Below the pieces are notes generated by a model that made no database searches, was not told the DNA's origin, and was given only the letters and a program-made list of their open reading frames with translations. Source: Erwinia mallotivora (GTDB lineage: Bacteria; Pseudomonadota; Gammaproteobacteria; Enterobacterales; Enterobacteriaceae). From it: a DNA stretch of 61,126 nucleotides. A program made the position numbers and the translations under genes. Shown one piece after another: positions 45,669-57,663 of this stretch. Location: the NCBI RefSeq assembly GCF_000590885.1, contig NZ_JFHN01000027.1, forward strand, positions 1-61,126, read 5' to 3'. Within the stretch, counting starts at the first letter, position 1; each line of letters begins with the position of its first letter.

Positions 45669-46070
45669 ATGAAAGCAAAAGACGGTGAAGCAATACGGCT
45701 TGATAAATGGCTGTGGGCCGCACGCTTTTATAAAACCCGCTCAATTGCCCGTGAAATGATTGAAGGCGGTAAAGTCCACTACAACGGTCAGCGCAGCAAG
45801 CCGGGAAAAATCGTCGAGTTGCAGGCCCTGCTGACATTACGCCAGGGAAACGATGAACGAACGGTGATTGTTCAGTCGATTAGCGATCAGCGTCGACCGG
45901 CAGCAGAAGCGCAGCTGATGTACAGTGAAACGGCTGAAAGCATTGAGAAACGTGAAAAAATAGCGCTGGCACGTAAAATGAACGCCCTTAGCATGCCGCA
46001 CCCTGACAGGCGTCCGGATAAAAAAGAACGACGCGATTTACTGAAATTCAAAAATGCTGGCGAAGAGTGA
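45669..46070 (+). CDS. hslR: Ribosome-associated heat shock protein Hsp15
   Basis: S4-domain RNA-binding protein that rescues stalled 50S subunits carrying nascent-chain tRNA. The start [20 protein letters not shown] gives 133 residues, the E. coli length, with AAGGAG upstream. The S4 motif spans about 10-70 ([20 protein letters not shown]), and the C terminus is basic. An upstream 15-residue extension was rejected. 28 bases precede hslO. Confidence 0.97.
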   Translation: MKAKDGEAIRLDKWLWAARFYKTRSIAREMIEGGKVHYNGQRSKPGKIVELQALLTLRQGNDERTVIVQSISDQRRPAAEAQLMYSETAESIEKREKIALARKMNALSMPHPDRRPDKKERRDLLKFKNAGEE

Positions 46071-46098
46071 CAGCTACCCGCCTTTACGAGAGAAAATC

Positions 46099-46977
46099 AT
46101 GGCTCATCAAGACCAAATGCACCGTTACCTGTTCGAAAACTACGCCGTTCGTGGTGAACTGGTTACCGTATCCAACACCTGGCAGGAAATGATTGACGGC
46201 CACGACTATCCACAACCTGTCCGGCAAGTGCTGGGTGAACTGTTGGTCGCTACCAGCCTGCTGACTGCCACACTGAAATTTGACGGCGATATCACCGTGC
46301 AGTTACAGGGAGATGGTCCGCTGACGCTGGCGGTGATCAACGGAAATAATCAACAGCAAATGCGCGGAGTGGCGCGTTTTCAGGGTGATATTGCCGTCGG
46401 CAGCAGCCTGAAAGAGATGGTGGGTAATGGTTATCTGGTGATTACCATTACCCCCACGGACGGCGAACGTTATCAGGGCGTGGTCGGTCTCGAAGGCGAA
46501 ACCCTGGCTGAGTGTCTGGAAGACTACTTTATGCGTTCAGAACAGCTGCCAACCCGGCTGTTTATCCGCACTGGTGATATCGAAGGTAAAGCCGGTGCGG
46601 CAGGTATTTTGTTGCAGGTTCTGCCCGCACAGGACCCCAATCCGGATGATTTTACCCATCTGGCCACGTTGACCGAAACCATTAAAACCGAAGAACTGCT
46701 TGGGCTACCGGCTAATGACGTCCTGTGGCGCCTCTATCATCAGGAAGAAGTGACCGTTTTTGATCCCCAGCAAGTCAGCTTCCACTGCACCTGTTCTCAG
46801 GAACGCTGTGCTGAAGCACTGCGCACCCTGCCAGAAGAAGAAGTTGACCAGATTATTGCCGAGGATGGTCAGATTGATATGCACTGCGACTATTGTGGCA
46901 ATCATTATATTTTTGATGCCGTCGATATTGCCGCCGTTCGCAATGACTCGGCGGCAGGTAACAATCAGGTCCATTAA
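46099..46977 (+). CDS. hslO: Hsp33 redox-regulated chaperone
   Basis: Holdase chaperone activated by oxidation. The product is 292 residues as in E. coli. Zinc-binding cysteines of the redox switch are C230 and C232 (FHCTCS) and C263 and C266 (HCDYCGN). The start [20 protein letters not shown] was preferred over a 15-residue extension that overlaps hslR. It forms an operon with hslR and is followed by a T-tailed hairpin. Confidence 0.97.
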   Translation: MAHQDQMHRYLFENYAVRGELVTVSNTWQEMIDGHDYPQPVRQVLGELLVATSLLTATLKFDGDITVQLQGDGPLTLAVINGNNQQQMRGVARFQGDIAVGSSLKEMVGNGYLVITITPTDGERYQGVVGLEGETLAECLEDYFMRSEQLPTRLFIRTGDIEGKAGAAGILLQVLPAQDPNPDDFTHLATLTETIKTEELLGLPANDVLWRLYHQEEVTVFDPQQVSFHCTCSQERCAEALRTLPEEEVDQIIAEDGQIDMHCDYCGNHYIFDAVDIAAVRNDSAAGNNQVH

Positions 46978-46982
46978 TATTT

Positions 46983-47019
46983 TCACGTCATCCGCTCCAG
47001 AAAACAGCTGATGACGTGA
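46983..47019 (+). terminator. hslO terminator
   Basis: Perfect 10-bp stem TCACGTCATC/GATGACGTGA with a 17-base loop, followed by TTCTTCCTT, starting 6 bases after the hslO stop. Confidence 0.75.
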
Positions 47020-47339
47020 TTCTTCCTTATCTGAGTATTCCCACCCAACTTACTGTCCTGATGAGTTTTTGCTCGCTGACAGTGTACTCAGGAAAACCAT
47101 TTTGCTTCTGGTGCAAGTGCCTGTAGCGACAGAATAATCCGATAAGATTAAGACCTGCTTACAGATTCACGCGCCGCCTCTCATTTTTGCTGCTTAATTC
47201 TTTCCCTTCCGTTACGGAAGTGTAAACTGCGCGCGATCGTGCTCCCGGCCTGCTGACAGGCTGGCGCGGCAACACCGTTAACAGAGCGCAGTCTCAATTA
47301 AACTCAGTGGCAAAACAGAGCCGAGAAAGGAGCAGTACT
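47020..47339 (+). promoter_or_regulatory. pckA upstream region
   Basis: A 320-bp non-coding gap before pckA, expected to hold its promoter and, by analogy with E. coli, CRP control. A small CTGT-AGCG-ACAG dyad occurs in the middle. No convincing CRP site or sigma-70 hexamer pair could be assigned by eye. A strong AAAGGAG precedes the ATG. Confidence 0.4.
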
Positions 47340-48953
47340 ATGCGTGACCTGACCCCGCAGGACCTCGTCGCTTATGGCATCACGGATACGGTTGAAATTA
47401 TCCATAATCCTGATTTCGACACCCTCAGGCAGGAAGAAACCCGCCCGGAACTAACCGGTTATGAGCGTGGTATCGTCACTCAATCCGGCGCTGTCGCCGT
47501 GGATACCGGTATTTTCACTGGTCGTTCTCCGAAAGATAAATACATTGTCCGTGATGACACCACCAGGGATACGCTGTGGTGGAACGATCAGGGTAAAGGT
47601 AAGAACGACAACCAACCGTTGTCTCAGGAAACATGGCTGCAACTTAAATCACTGGTCACTACACAGCTCTCCCACAAGCGCCTGTTTGTGGTTGATGCCT
47701 GGTGTGGCGCCAATGCGGATAGCCGTCTCTGTGTACGCTTTATCACCGAAGTGGCCTGGCAGGCCCATTTCGTTAAAAACATGTTTATCCAACCCGATGC
47801 AGAGGCACTCAATACCTTCGAACCCGATTTTGTGGTGATGAACGGTGCCAAATGTACCAATCCCCACTGGCAGCAGCAGGGGCTGCATTCGGAGAATTTT
47901 GTTGCATTCAATCTGACTGAGCGCATCCAGCTGATTGGTGGCACCTGGTACGGCGGCGAGATGAAAAAAGGCCTGTTCGCCATTATGAACTATCTGCTGC
48001 CGCTGAAAGGCATTGCCGCAATGCACTGCTCTGCCAACGTCGGCACGGCAGGTGACGTGGCGGTCTTTTTTGGTCTCTCCGGCACGGGGAAAACCACCCT
48101 GTCAACCGACCCTCTGCGTAAGCTTATCGGTGACGATGAGCATGGCTGGGATGATGATGGCGTATTTAACTTTGAAGGGGGCTGCTACGCCAAAACCATC
48201 AAACTGTCTGAACAGGCAGAACCGGAAATCTATCGCGCAATCCGCCGCAATGCCCTGCTGGAAAACGTGGTGGTGAGAGCCGATGGTTCGGTTGACTACG
48301 ATGATGGCAGCAAGACTGAAAATACCCGTGTCTCTTATCCCATCGACCATATCGACAATATAGTGAAACCCGTGTCGAAAGCCGGTCATGCGCAAAAAGT
48401 TATTTTCCTTACCGCCGATGCCTTCGGCGTGCTGCCGCCGGTTTCACGGCTGACGCCTGACCAGACACAGTATCATTTCCTGTCGGGCTTCACGGCCAAA
48501 CTGGCGGGAACCGAACGTGGCGTAACCGAGCCCACACCAACCTTTTCAGCCTGCTTTGGCGCGGCATTTTTAACGCTGCATCCAACTCAATATGCAGAAG
48601 TGCTGGTAAAACGTATGGCGGCGGCGGGTGCAGAGGCGTATCTGGTCAACACAGGCTGGAACGGCAGTGGCAAACGCATCTCCCTTAAGGATACCAGGGC
48701 AATTATTAATGCCATCCTCAAGGGCGATATGACTGACGCGGAAACGATCACGCTACCGGTGTTCAATCTTGCAATGCCCACGTCCCTGCCAGGGGTGGAC
48801 AGTGCGATCCTCGATCCCCGTAACACTTATGCGAATGCGGCGGAATGGCAACAGAAAGCAGAAGATCTGGCGAAGCGGTTTATCACTAATTTTGATAAAT
48901 ACACCGATAACGCTGCGGGTAAAGCACTGGTATCAGCAGGCCCGCAAATTTAA
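47340..48953 (+). CDS. pckA: Phosphoenolpyruvate carboxykinase (ATP)
   Basis: Converts oxaloacetate and ATP to PEP and CO2, the entry step of gluconeogenesis. The start [16 protein letters not shown] gives 537 residues (E. coli 540). The P-loop is [11 protein letters not shown] near residue 245 with the metal-binding GDDEHGW near 267. Substrate residues lie in [12 protein letters not shown] and [12 protein letters not shown]. The ATG is preceded by AAAGGAG. A bidirectional hairpin follows. Confidence 0.98.
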   Translation: MRDLTPQDLVAYGITDTVEIIHNPDFDTLRQEETRPELTGYERGIVTQSGAVAVDTGIFTGRSPKDKYIVRDDTTRDTLWWNDQGKGKNDNQPLSQETWLQLKSLVTTQLSHKRLFVVDAWCGANADSRLCVRFITEVAWQAHFVKNMFIQPDAEALNTFEPDFVVMNGAKCTNPHWQQQGLHSENFVAFNLTERIQLIGGTWYGGEMKKGLFAIMNYLLPLKGIAAMHCSANVGTAGDVAVFFGLSGTGKTTLSTDPLRKLIGDDEHGWDDDGVFNFEGGCYAKTIKLSEQAEPEIYRAIRRNALLENVVVRADGSVDYDDGSKTENTRVSYPIDHIDNIVKPVSKAGHAQKVIFLTADAFGVLPPVSRLTPDQTQYHFLSGFTAKLAGTERGVTEPTPTFSACFGAAFLTLHPTQYAEVLVKRMAAAGAEAYLVNTGWNGSGKRISLKDTRAIINAILKGDMTDAETITLPVFNLAMPTSLPGVDSAILDPRNTYANAAEWQQKAEDLAKRFITNFDKYTDNAAGKALVSAGPQI

Positions 48954-48974
48954 TCACGTGTAACCGATAAAGAA

Positions 48975-49005
48975 AAAGCGTCATCGCACTATGGGATGAC
49001 GCTTT
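48975..49005. terminator. Bidirectional terminator after pckA
   Basis: Perfect 11-bp stem AAAGCGTCATC/GATGACGCTTT with a 9-base loop. On the minus strand it continues into TTTTCTTTATC, a good tail for the small repeat-protein gene that converges with pckA. Confidence 0.87.
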
Positions 49006-49030
49006 ATCATTGAGCATCTGTATGACACGT

Positions 49031-49486
49031 TCAGCCATCTGACAATGAATTCAGGCTGCTGATGCTGTCAGCGTCACCATCGTTACCCTCGATATACATT
49101 CTTTGCACCGTGTCATTGAAGCTGACCGTTTTTTTGATCGAGACAGACTTATCACCTGATTTCGGCTCATCCCCTACAGTCGGCCTGTCCTGTCTTTGCT
49201 CAAATGCTGCCTTCAGCCCCTCAGGCGATGCGTCTGCCTGAACAGGTTGCCTTTGCTCAAATGCTGCCTTCAGCCCCCCAGACGATGCGTCTGCCTGAAC
49301 AGGCTGCCTTTGCTCAAATGCTGCCTTCAGCCCCCCAGAGTGGGATGCTCGTGTAAACTGTTCTGCCTGATTGGAAACTTTTTTTACAGAAGAGAGAAGG
49401 GAGTTCTGCCTTACAATCTTGTTTGACTCGGTTGCAAAAGAAGTATTTGCAGATCGCAAAGATGACCCAATTAACTGTGTTGCCAA
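49031..49486 (-). CDS. Candidate secreted repeat protein with PP1-docking-like motif
   Basis: Not a gene I recognise. Reading opens with TTG (no ATG or GTG is available in frame) after GGGGGC and gives 151 residues. The first about 48 are Ser/Thr/Asn-rich, with no acidic residue in the first 12, as in type III secretion signals. Residues 50-99 are almost three copies of a 19-residue unit with core GLKAAFEQRQPVQADAS. The C terminus has KKTVSFNDTVQRMYIEG (118-134), then an acidic Ser-rich tail. There is no signal peptide or membrane segment. Codons such as AGG, ATA, TCA and GTA are common, unlike the neighbours. It lies between pckA and envZ, which are direct neighbours in E. coli. Host-directed function is inference. 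Confidence 0.65.
   Translation of the reverse strand: MATQLIGSSLRSANTSFATESNKIVRQNSLLSSVKKVSNQAEQFTRASHSGGLKAAFEQRQPVQADASSGGLKAAFEQRQPVQADASPEGLKAAFEQRQDRPTVGDEPKSGDKSVSIKKTVSFNDTVQRMYIEGNDGDADSISSLNSLSDG
49195..49340. repeat. 57-bp in-frame tandem repeat
   Basis: About 2.6 copies of a 57-bp unit begin at 49195, 49252 and 49309. The copies differ at only a few positions, so the duplication looks recent or homogenised. The unit is a multiple of three and lies wholly inside the repeat-protein gene. Confidence 0.93.
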
Positions 49487-49584
49487 GATAAAGCCCCCAA
49501 AAGTGAATTTGAGCTATTTTAGCCACTCATCTTGCTTATTTTCTCTCAAAAAACAGCATTTCCGGAAGTCGGTTAACTCACCAT

Positions 49585-51653
<2,069 letters not shown>

Positions 51654-51957
51654 GTTGATACTCCCAAAGGCGCAATTGCCTGAGCCAATATTTTTAAAAA
51701 AGATGCCTGAATGTAACAGTCAATAATGGTTTATATTCTAGCCGAAATTGTTACAAAGCATATTAAACAGCAGCTTATCTTTAAGCTCAGCAGAAAAACC
51801 TGCGTTGACACACAGAAATTCAGCTTAACTTTTTCGACGAATAGTGATGACAAACAAGCGGTAACGAGAGAGAGAAAAAATGCCGAACGGATTTGCATCG
51901 CCGCACGCCAGACAACAAAATATCGCCAGCCTGAAAAACAGAGAAAGGGTAGAAGCA
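51654..51957. promoter_or_regulatory. ompR-greB divergent region
   Basis: A 304-bp gap holding the ompR-envZ promoter (minus) and the greB promoter (plus). It is A+T-rich near 51680-51800. A TAGAAT hexamer on the minus strand near 51738 is a possible ompR -10, but no matching -35 was found. No ORF beyond a non-conserved 26-codon extension of greB. Confidence 0.4.
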
Positions 51958-52437
51958 ATGAAAACCAAACTGATCACCCGCGAAGGTTACGACAAGCTGA
52001 AGCAGGAGCTGGACTTTCTCTGGCGTGAAGAGCGGCCGGAAGTCACTAAAAAGGTCACCTGGGCCGCCAGCCTTGGCGACCGCAGCGAAAATGCTGACTA
52101 CCAGTACAACAAAAAGCGCCTGCGCGAAATTGACCGCCGCGTGCGTTATCTGACCAAATGCCTCGAGCAGTTGCGCATTGTTGATTACTCGCCGCAGCAG
52201 GATGGTCGGGTGTTTTTTGGGGCCTGGGTGGAAGTGGAAAATGACGACGGCGAACTGAAGCGCTTTCGCATTGTGGGCTACGACGAGATTTTTGGCCGCA
52301 AAGATTACATCTCAATCGACTCACCGATGGCCCGCGCGCTGCTGAAAAAGGCCACCGGCGATGTGGCCACCGTGCATACTCCGGCGGGTGAAGCCACCTG
52401 GTATGTGAATGAAATCGACTACGTTAAACCCTCCTGA
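51958..52437 (+). CDS. greB: Transcription elongation factor GreB
   Basis: Stimulates RNA polymerase to cleave backtracked transcripts. The start MKTKLITREGYDKLKQELDF gives 159 residues (E. coli 158). An N-terminal coiled coil has the tip acidic residues near GDRSENADYQYNKKR, and the C-terminal FKBP-like domain contains GRKDYISIDSPMARALL. The upstream in-frame extension is not conserved. It is followed by yhgF on the same strand. Confidence 0.97.
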   Translation: MKTKLITREGYDKLKQELDFLWREERPEVTKKVTWAASLGDRSENADYQYNKKRLREIDRRVRYLTKCLEQLRIVDYSPQQDGRVFFGAWVEVENDDGELKRFRIVGYDEIFGRKDYISIDSPMARALLKKATGDVATVHTPAGEATWYVNEIDYVKPS

Positions 52438-52518
52438 ACGGCGGAGCCTGCCCGATTGCTGGTAATTATCGCCCGCAATCCGTATAACTGTCCGCTGTTC
52501 TTAGCTACCAAGTAACCA

Positions 52519-54846
52519 ATGATGAAAGATTCGCTGAGCCACATAATTGCAAGTGAGTTGCAGGCACGCGCAGAACAGGTTGATGCTGCCGTTCGTCTGC
52601 TGGATGAAGGCAATACCGTGCCGTTTATCGCCCGCTACCGGAAAGAAGTCACCGGCGGGCTGGACGATACCCAGTTGCGTCAGCTGGAAACCCGCCTGGG
52701 TTACCTGCGGGAACTGGAAGAGCGCCGCCACTCCATTCTTAAGTCCATCGAAGACCAGGGCAAGCTCAGCGATGAGCTGGCGGAGGCTATCCGCAGCAAC
52801 CTGAGTAAAACCGAACTGGAAGACCTCTACCTGCCTTATAAACCGAAGCGTCGTACCCGCGGTCAGATAGCCATCGAAGCCGGGCTGGAACCTCTGGCAG
52901 ATACGCTGTGGCAGGAGCCTGCCAACGATCCGGAACAGCTGGCATTGGGTTATATCGATGCAGAAAAAGGCGTGGCGGACAGCAAGGCGGCCCTGGATGG
53001 TGCCCGTTATATTCTGATGGAGCGCTTCGCCGAAGATGCCACCCTGCTGGCAAAAGTGCGCGAGTATCTGTCAAAAAATGCCCACCTGGTTTCCCGCGTG
53101 CTCGAAGGCAAAGAAGAAGAAGGTGCCAAGTTCCGCGATTACTTCGATCATCACGAGCCGCTCTCTTCCGTCCCCTCACACCGTGCGCTGGCGATGTTCC
53201 GGGGCCGCAACGAAGGGGTATTGCAGCTGTCGCTGAATGCCGATCCCCAGTTCGACGAGCCGCCGCGTGAAAGCTACGGCGAACAGATTATCGCTGAGCA
53301 TCTTAACCTGCGGCTGAACAATGCGCCGGCAGACGGCTGGCGCAAAGCGGTGGTCAGCTGGACGTGGCGCATAAAGGTGCTGCTGCATCTGGAAACCGAG
53401 CTGATGAGCAGTATGCGCGAACGGGCAGAAGATGAAGCGATTAACGTCTTTGCCCGCAACCTGCATGATCTGCTGATGGCCGCCCCGGCGGGGATGCGCG
53501 CCACCATGGGTCTTGATCCCGGCCTGCGCACCGGCGTAAAAGTGGCGGTGGTCGATGCCACCGGCAAGCTGGTCGCTACCGACACCATTTATCCTCACAC
53601 CGGTCAGGCAGCGAAAGCGGCCAGCGCGGTGGCTGCGCTGTGTAGCAAACACCAGGTTGAACTGGTGGCGATTGGCAACGGCACCGCCTCACGTGAGACG
53701 GAACGCTTCTTCCTCGATGTGCAAAAGCAGTTTACGCAGGTGCAGGCCCAGAAGGTGATTGTCAGTGAGGCGGGCGCATCCGTCTACTCTGCGTCTGAAC
53801 TGGCCGCGCTGGAGTTCCCGGACCTCGACGTGTCGTTGCGCGGGGCGGTTTCCATCGCGCGTCGCCTACAGGATCCCCTGTCTGAGCTGGTGAAAATCGA
53901 TCCCAAATCAATCGGGGTCGGCCAGTATCAGCATGATGTCAGCCAGAGCCAGCTGGCGAAGAAGCTGGATGCCGTGGTGGAAGACTGCGTTAACGGCGTG
54001 GGGGTGGATCTGAATACCGCCTCAGTCCCGCTGCTGACGCGCGTTGCGGGCCTGAGCAAAATGATCGCACAGAACATTGTCAGCTGGCGCGATGAGCATG
54101 GCCGTTTTCAGGATCGTCAGCAACTGCTGAAAGTCAGCCGTCTGGGTCCAAAAGCCTTTGAACAATGCGCCGGTTTTCTGCGTATCAATCACGGCGATAA
54201 TCCGCTGGATGCCTCAACCGTGCATCCGGAGGCCTATCCGGTGGTAGAGCGCATCCTGACCGCTACCCGGCAGGCGCTTGATGAACTGATGGGAAACCCT
54301 GCTGAACTGCGTACTCTGCGCGCCGTGGACTTTACCGACGAACGCTTTGGTGTCCCGACCGTCAGCGATATCATTAAAGAGCTGGAGAAGCCGGGGCGCG
54401 ATCCACGTCCGGAGTTCAAAACCGCACAGTTCGCTGAAGGTATTGAAACCATGAACGACCTGCTTCCCGGCATGGTTCTGGAAGGCGCTGTCACTAACGT
54501 CACCAATTTTGGCGCTTTTGTCGATATCGGCGTACATCAGGATGGTCTGGTACACATCTCGTCTCTTTCCGACAAGTTTGTTGACGATCCACATAAAGTG
54601 GTCAAAGCAGGCGACATCGTGAAGGTAAAGGTGATGGAAGTCGATCTTCAGCGTAAGCGTATTGCCCTGACCATGCGTCTGGATGAGCAACCCGGTGAAA
54701 CCGCTGCCCGCCGCAGTGGCAGTGCCAGCCCTCGCGATAACGGCCGCCCGGCACCGAACAAAGCACGTCCACGCCCCGTGGCTCAGAGCGCCGGAAACAG
54801 CGCAATGGGCGATGCACTGGCCGCCGCCTTCGGCAAAAAACGTTAA
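52519..54846 (+). CDS. yhgF: Tex family RNA-binding protein YhgF
   Basis: Conserved nucleic-acid-binding protein of the Tex/Spt6-like family. The product is 775 residues (E. coli 773). An N-terminal helical region is followed by a YqgF/RNase H-like domain ([17 protein letters not shown] near 330), helix-hairpin-helix segments ([15 protein letters not shown]) and an S1 domain (about 650-720). The low-complexity tail ends in AAFGKKR. The precise role in E. coli is not established. Confidence 0.96.
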   Translation: MMKDSLSHIIASELQARAEQVDAAVRLLDEGNTVPFIARYRKEVTGGLDDTQLRQLETRLGYLRELEERRHSILKSIEDQGKLSDELAEAIRSNLSKTELEDLYLPYKPKRRTRGQIAIEAGLEPLADTLWQEPANDPEQLALGYIDAEKGVADSKAALDGARYILMERFAEDATLLAKVREYLSKNAHLVSRVLEGKEEEGAKFRDYFDHHEPLSSVPSHRALAMFRGRNEGVLQLSLNADPQFDEPPRESYGEQIIAEHLNLRLNNAPADGWRKAVVSWTWRIKVLLHLETELMSSMRERAEDEAINVFARNLHDLLMAAPAGMRATMGLDPGLRTGVKVAVVDATGKLVATDTIYPHTGQAAKAASAVAALCSKHQVELVAIGNGTASRETERFFLDVQKQFTQVQAQKVIVSEAGASVYSASELAALEFPDLDVSLRGAVSIARRLQDPLSELVKIDPKSIGVGQYQHDVSQSQLAKKLDAVVEDCVNGVGVDLNTASVPLLTRVAGLSKMIAQNIVSWRDEHGRFQDRQQLLKVSRLGPKAFEQCAGFLRINHGDNPLDASTVHPEAYPVVERILTATRQALDELMGNPAELRTLRAVDFTDERFGVPTVSDIIKELEKPGRDPRPEFKTAQFAEGIETMNDLLPGMVLEGAVTNVTNFGAFVDIGVHQDGLVHISSLSDKFVDDPHKVVKAGDIVKVKVMEVDLQRKRIALTMRLDEQPGETAARRSGSASPRDNGRPAPNKARPRPVAQSAGNSAMGDALAAAFGKKR

Positions 54847-54914
54847 CTGCCGTCAGAGCGGATCGCCCGATCCGCTCACTTTTCGTTCACTGACTAAATT
54901 TGTTCTGTATCAAT

Positions 54915-54933
54915 AAGAGCAATAATCATTCTC
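54915..54933 (+). promoter_or_regulatory. Fur box upstream of feoA
   Basis: The central ATAATCATT matches the Fur consensus exactly over nine bases. The 19-mer window matches about 13 of 19 positions. It lies about 60-80 bp before the feoA ATG and overlaps a possible promoter (TTGTTC-N17-TAATCA). This fits iron-dependent repression of feoAB. Confidence 0.72.
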
Positions 54934-54992
54934 ATTACAATACCCGACGTTGACAATAATGGTGCGCAATTGCATCGAATGGGTAATTATTT

Positions 54993-55217
54993 ATGCAATA
55001 TATTCCAGGGCAAGACTATCAAATCCTGAGCTACTCTCCGGACGTCAGCACCGCCTTCCGGCAAAAGCTACTCTCTCTCGGCCTGCTTCCGGGTGCCATA
55101 TTCAAAGTCAGACGCATAGCCCCGTTGGGCGATCCTGTGCAGATTGAAACGCGCCGCTTCAGTCTGATGCTGCGCAAGAAAGACCTCTCATTCCTGCAAA
55201 TCGCCCTTCCTGACTAA
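54993..55217 (+). CDS. feoA: Ferrous iron transport protein FeoA
   Basis: Small cytoplasmic SH3-like protein needed for FeoB-mediated ferrous iron uptake. The product is 74 residues (E. coli 75) with the conserved [11 protein letters not shown] and a C-terminal hydrophobic strand. First gene of feoAB, 13 bases before the feoB start chosen here. Confidence 0.96.
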   Translation: MQYIPGQDYQILSYSPDVSTAFRQKLLSLGLLPGAIFKVRRIAPLGDPVQIETRRFSLMLRKKDLSFLQIALPD

Positions 55218-55230
55218 TATGAGCCTCATC

Positions 55231-57525
55231 ATGAACAGATTAACTATCGGGCTGATTGGTAACCCCAATTCCGGTAAAACCACCCTGTTTAATCAACTGA
55301 CCGGAGCCAGACAGCATGTCGGCAACTGGGCGGGAGTAACCGTTGAACGCAAATCAGGCCGCTTTACTACCCCGCAGCAGCAGGTTGAACTGGTCGATTT
55401 GCCTGGCACTTACTCGCTGACCACCATTTCGCAGCAAACCTCGCTGGACGAACAGATTGCCTGCCATTTTATGTTAAGTGGAGAAGCATCGCTGATCATC
55501 AACGTGGTCGATGCCAGTAATCTGGAGCGCAACCTCTACCTGACATTACAACTGCTGGAGTTAGGCATTCCCTGTATCGTCGCGCTGAATATGCTGGATA
55601 TCGCACGCAGCCAGCATATTCACATCGACGTTGCACTGCTTGCTGAAAAGCTTGGCTGTCCGGTGATCCCATTAATTTCTAACCGGGGAAGCGGACTGAG
55701 CGAACTCCGGCAAGCCATTGATGACCACCCCGGCGTTGCCGGTCATTTCGCCCTGACCTGGCCACCTTCTGTAGAAGAGAAGGTATCGCAGCTGACCGCT
55801 GCAATGCCACAGAGCGACTCCGCGCGGCAACGCCGCTGGCTGGCATTGCAAACGCTGGAGGGGGATATTTTTTGTCGCGCACAATGTGGCGAAGCCGCTT
55901 CCCGGCTCTCCGGCGTTGAAGCCTGCCCGCTGGAGATCGCCCATACCCGCTATCAGGCAATTGATACTCTTTGCCAACAGACAACCGCCATGCAGCAGGC
56001 GACACCTCATCGTCTCTCTGCACGGCTGGACGCGCTGGTGCTGAATCGCTGGCTGGGATTTCCGGTATTCCTGGCTGTGATGTATTTGATGTTCTTCTTT
56101 GCCATCAATATGGGCGGCGCGTTACAACCGCTGTTTGAGATAAGCTCCACCGCAATATTTGTGCATGGCGTGCAGTGGCTGGGCGCAACGCTGCATTTTC
56201 CCGCCGTGGTGACGCTGTTTCTGGCACAGGGAATTGGCGGCGGCATCACCACCGTCATGCCGCTGATCCCGCAAATTGGCCTGATGTATCTGTTCCTGTC
56301 GATGATGGAAGACTCCGGCTACATGGCCCGTGCGGCCTTCGTGGTTGACAGGCTGATGCAGGCGCTGGGCCTGCCGGGCAAATCGTTTGTCCCGCTGATT
56401 GTCGGTTTTGGTTGCAACGTCCCGGCGGTGATGGGATCGCGTACGCTCGATACCCCGCGTGAGCGACTGATCACCATTCTGATGTCGCCCTTCATGTCCT
56501 GTGGTGCCCGGCTGGCGATTTTTGCGGTCTTTGCCTCGGCCTTTTTTGGTCAATACGGTGCTCTGGTGGTATTCAGCCTCTACCTGCTGGGCATTGCCGC
56601 AGCCATTTTTACCGGCCTGCTGTTGAAAAATACCCTGCTACGCGGCGAAGCTTCGCCCTTTGTGATGGAGCTACCCACCTGGCACATTCCGCATATGAAG
56701 AGCCTGCTGTTACAGAGCTGGCAGCGCCTGAAAAGCTTTGTCTTCAGAGCAGGTAAAGTGATTGTGGTGGTCAGCATGTTTATTGGCGCGCTGAACAGCT
56801 TCTCTTTTAATGGTCAGGCGGTTTCCAATATCAATGATTCAGCACTGGCCAGCGTCAGCCGCCAGTTAACTCCGCTTCTCAGCCCGATGGGGGTGGAACA
56901 AAACAACTGGCAGGCTACGGTTGGCCTGATCACCGGCGCAATGGCTAAAGAAGTGGTGGTGGGGACGCTGAACACCTTGTATACCGCTCAGGCACTGCAT
57001 GAAGAGGAATTTAACCTCAGTGAATACAGCCTGTTCAATGAATTACAGGATGCATTGAGCCAGACCTGGGACAGCCTGAAAAGCACCTTCAGCCTCAGCG
57101 TGCTGCTCCATCCTATCGACGCCAGCAAAGGCGACGGTGAAATGGCGGGTGGGCCAATGGGGGTGATGCACAGCAAATTCGGCAGCGATGCTGCGGCTTA
57201 CAGCTATCTGATTTTTGTGCTGCTGTATGTGCCCTGTGTTTCTGTGATGGGCGCAGTCGCCAGGGAAAGTGGCCGTCGCTGGATGCTGTTCTCTATTCTG
57301 TGGGGACTGAACCTGGCTTATTCACTGGCTACGCTGTTCTATCAGCTTGCCACCTTCAACAGTCACCCGCTGTCTGCCTCAGTAACGATGGCAGCGGTAG
57401 TGGTCTTTAATCTGCTGGTATGGCTGCTGTTGCAGACCATTCATCTGCCACCGGAGCGGCTGGTGGTCAGAACGGTGACGGCTAAAAGTTGTGCCAACTG
57501 CGGAAAAAGTGGCCGCTGCCACTGA
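55231..57525 (+). CDS. feoB: Ferrous iron transport protein FeoB
   Basis: Large inner-membrane ferrous iron permease with an N-terminal G domain. The start MNRLTIGLIGNPNSGKTT gives 764 residues; an ATG four codons earlier is also possible, and neither has a strong ribosome binding site. G motifs are GNPNSGKTT, DLPGTYSL and NMLD. A helical spacer precedes the membrane domain (about 270-750) with its two gate regions (FVPLIVGFGCNVPAVMG). The C terminus ends in a Cys cluster, CANCGKSGRC. No feoC follows. Confidence 0.97.
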   Translation: MNRLTIGLIGNPNSGKTTLFNQLTGARQHVGNWAGVTVERKSGRFTTPQQQVELVDLPGTYSLTTISQQTSLDEQIACHFMLSGEASLIINVVDASNLERNLYLTLQLLELGIPCIVALNMLDIARSQHIHIDVALLAEKLGCPVIPLISNRGSGLSELRQAIDDHPGVAGHFALTWPPSVEEKVSQLTAAMPQSDSARQRRWLALQTLEGDIFCRAQCGEAASRLSGVEACPLEIAHTRYQAIDTLCQQTTAMQQATPHRLSARLDALVLNRWLGFPVFLAVMYLMFFFAINMGGALQPLFEISSTAIFVHGVQWLGATLHFPAVVTLFLAQGIGGGITTVMPLIPQIGLMYLFLSMMEDSGYMARAAFVVDRLMQALGLPGKSFVPLIVGFGCNVPAVMGSRTLDTPRERLITILMSPFMSCGARLAIFAVFASAFFGQYGALVVFSLYLLGIAAAIFTGLLLKNTLLRGEASPFVMELPTWHIPHMKSLLLQSWQRLKSFVFRAGKVIVVVSMFIGALNSFSFNGQAVSNINDSALASVSRQLTPLLSPMGVEQNNWQATVGLITGAMAKEVVVGTLNTLYTAQALHEEEFNLSEYSLFNELQDALSQTWDSLKSTFSLSVLLHPIDASKGDGEMAGGPMGVMHSKFGSDAAAYSYLIFVLLYVPCVSVMGAVARESGRRWMLFSILWGLNLAYSLATLFYQLATFNSHPLSASVTMAAVVVFNLLVWLLLQTIHLPPERLVVRTVTAKSCANCGKSGRCH

Positions 57526-57542
57526 CCGATGCTTACCCACAG

Positions 57543-57569
57543 GCAGGGTGTCGTCACCGTACACCCTGC
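57543..57569 (+). terminator. Hairpin after feoB
   Basis: Perfect 9-bp stem GCAGGGTGT/ACACCCTGC with a 9-base loop, about 18 bases after the feoB stop. It has no T-run, so termination may need Rho. Confidence 0.5.
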
Positions 57570-57663
57570 GCCGGTCAGCCCCTCTGCGGGCTGCCTGCTC
57601 AGGTTGCGATTTCGCGCTGACAGGCTACAGTGAAAGCTCAGCTGGCTGATAAAAGATGCGACG

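Noticed and set aside
49195-49340. CRISPR-like array
   Set aside because: The repeats are directly adjacent without unique spacers, in coding frame, and with no cas genes nearby.
49196-49426. Cys-rich repetitive plus-strand frame with MLKCCLQP repeats
   Set aside because: It is the antisense of the 57-bp coding repeat. The minus-strand frame has the better gene-like features (terminator, termini, motif structure).
54950-55147. 65-codon frame overlapping feoA
   Set aside because: Out-of-frame overlap of the well-supported feoA and its leader, with no conserved features.
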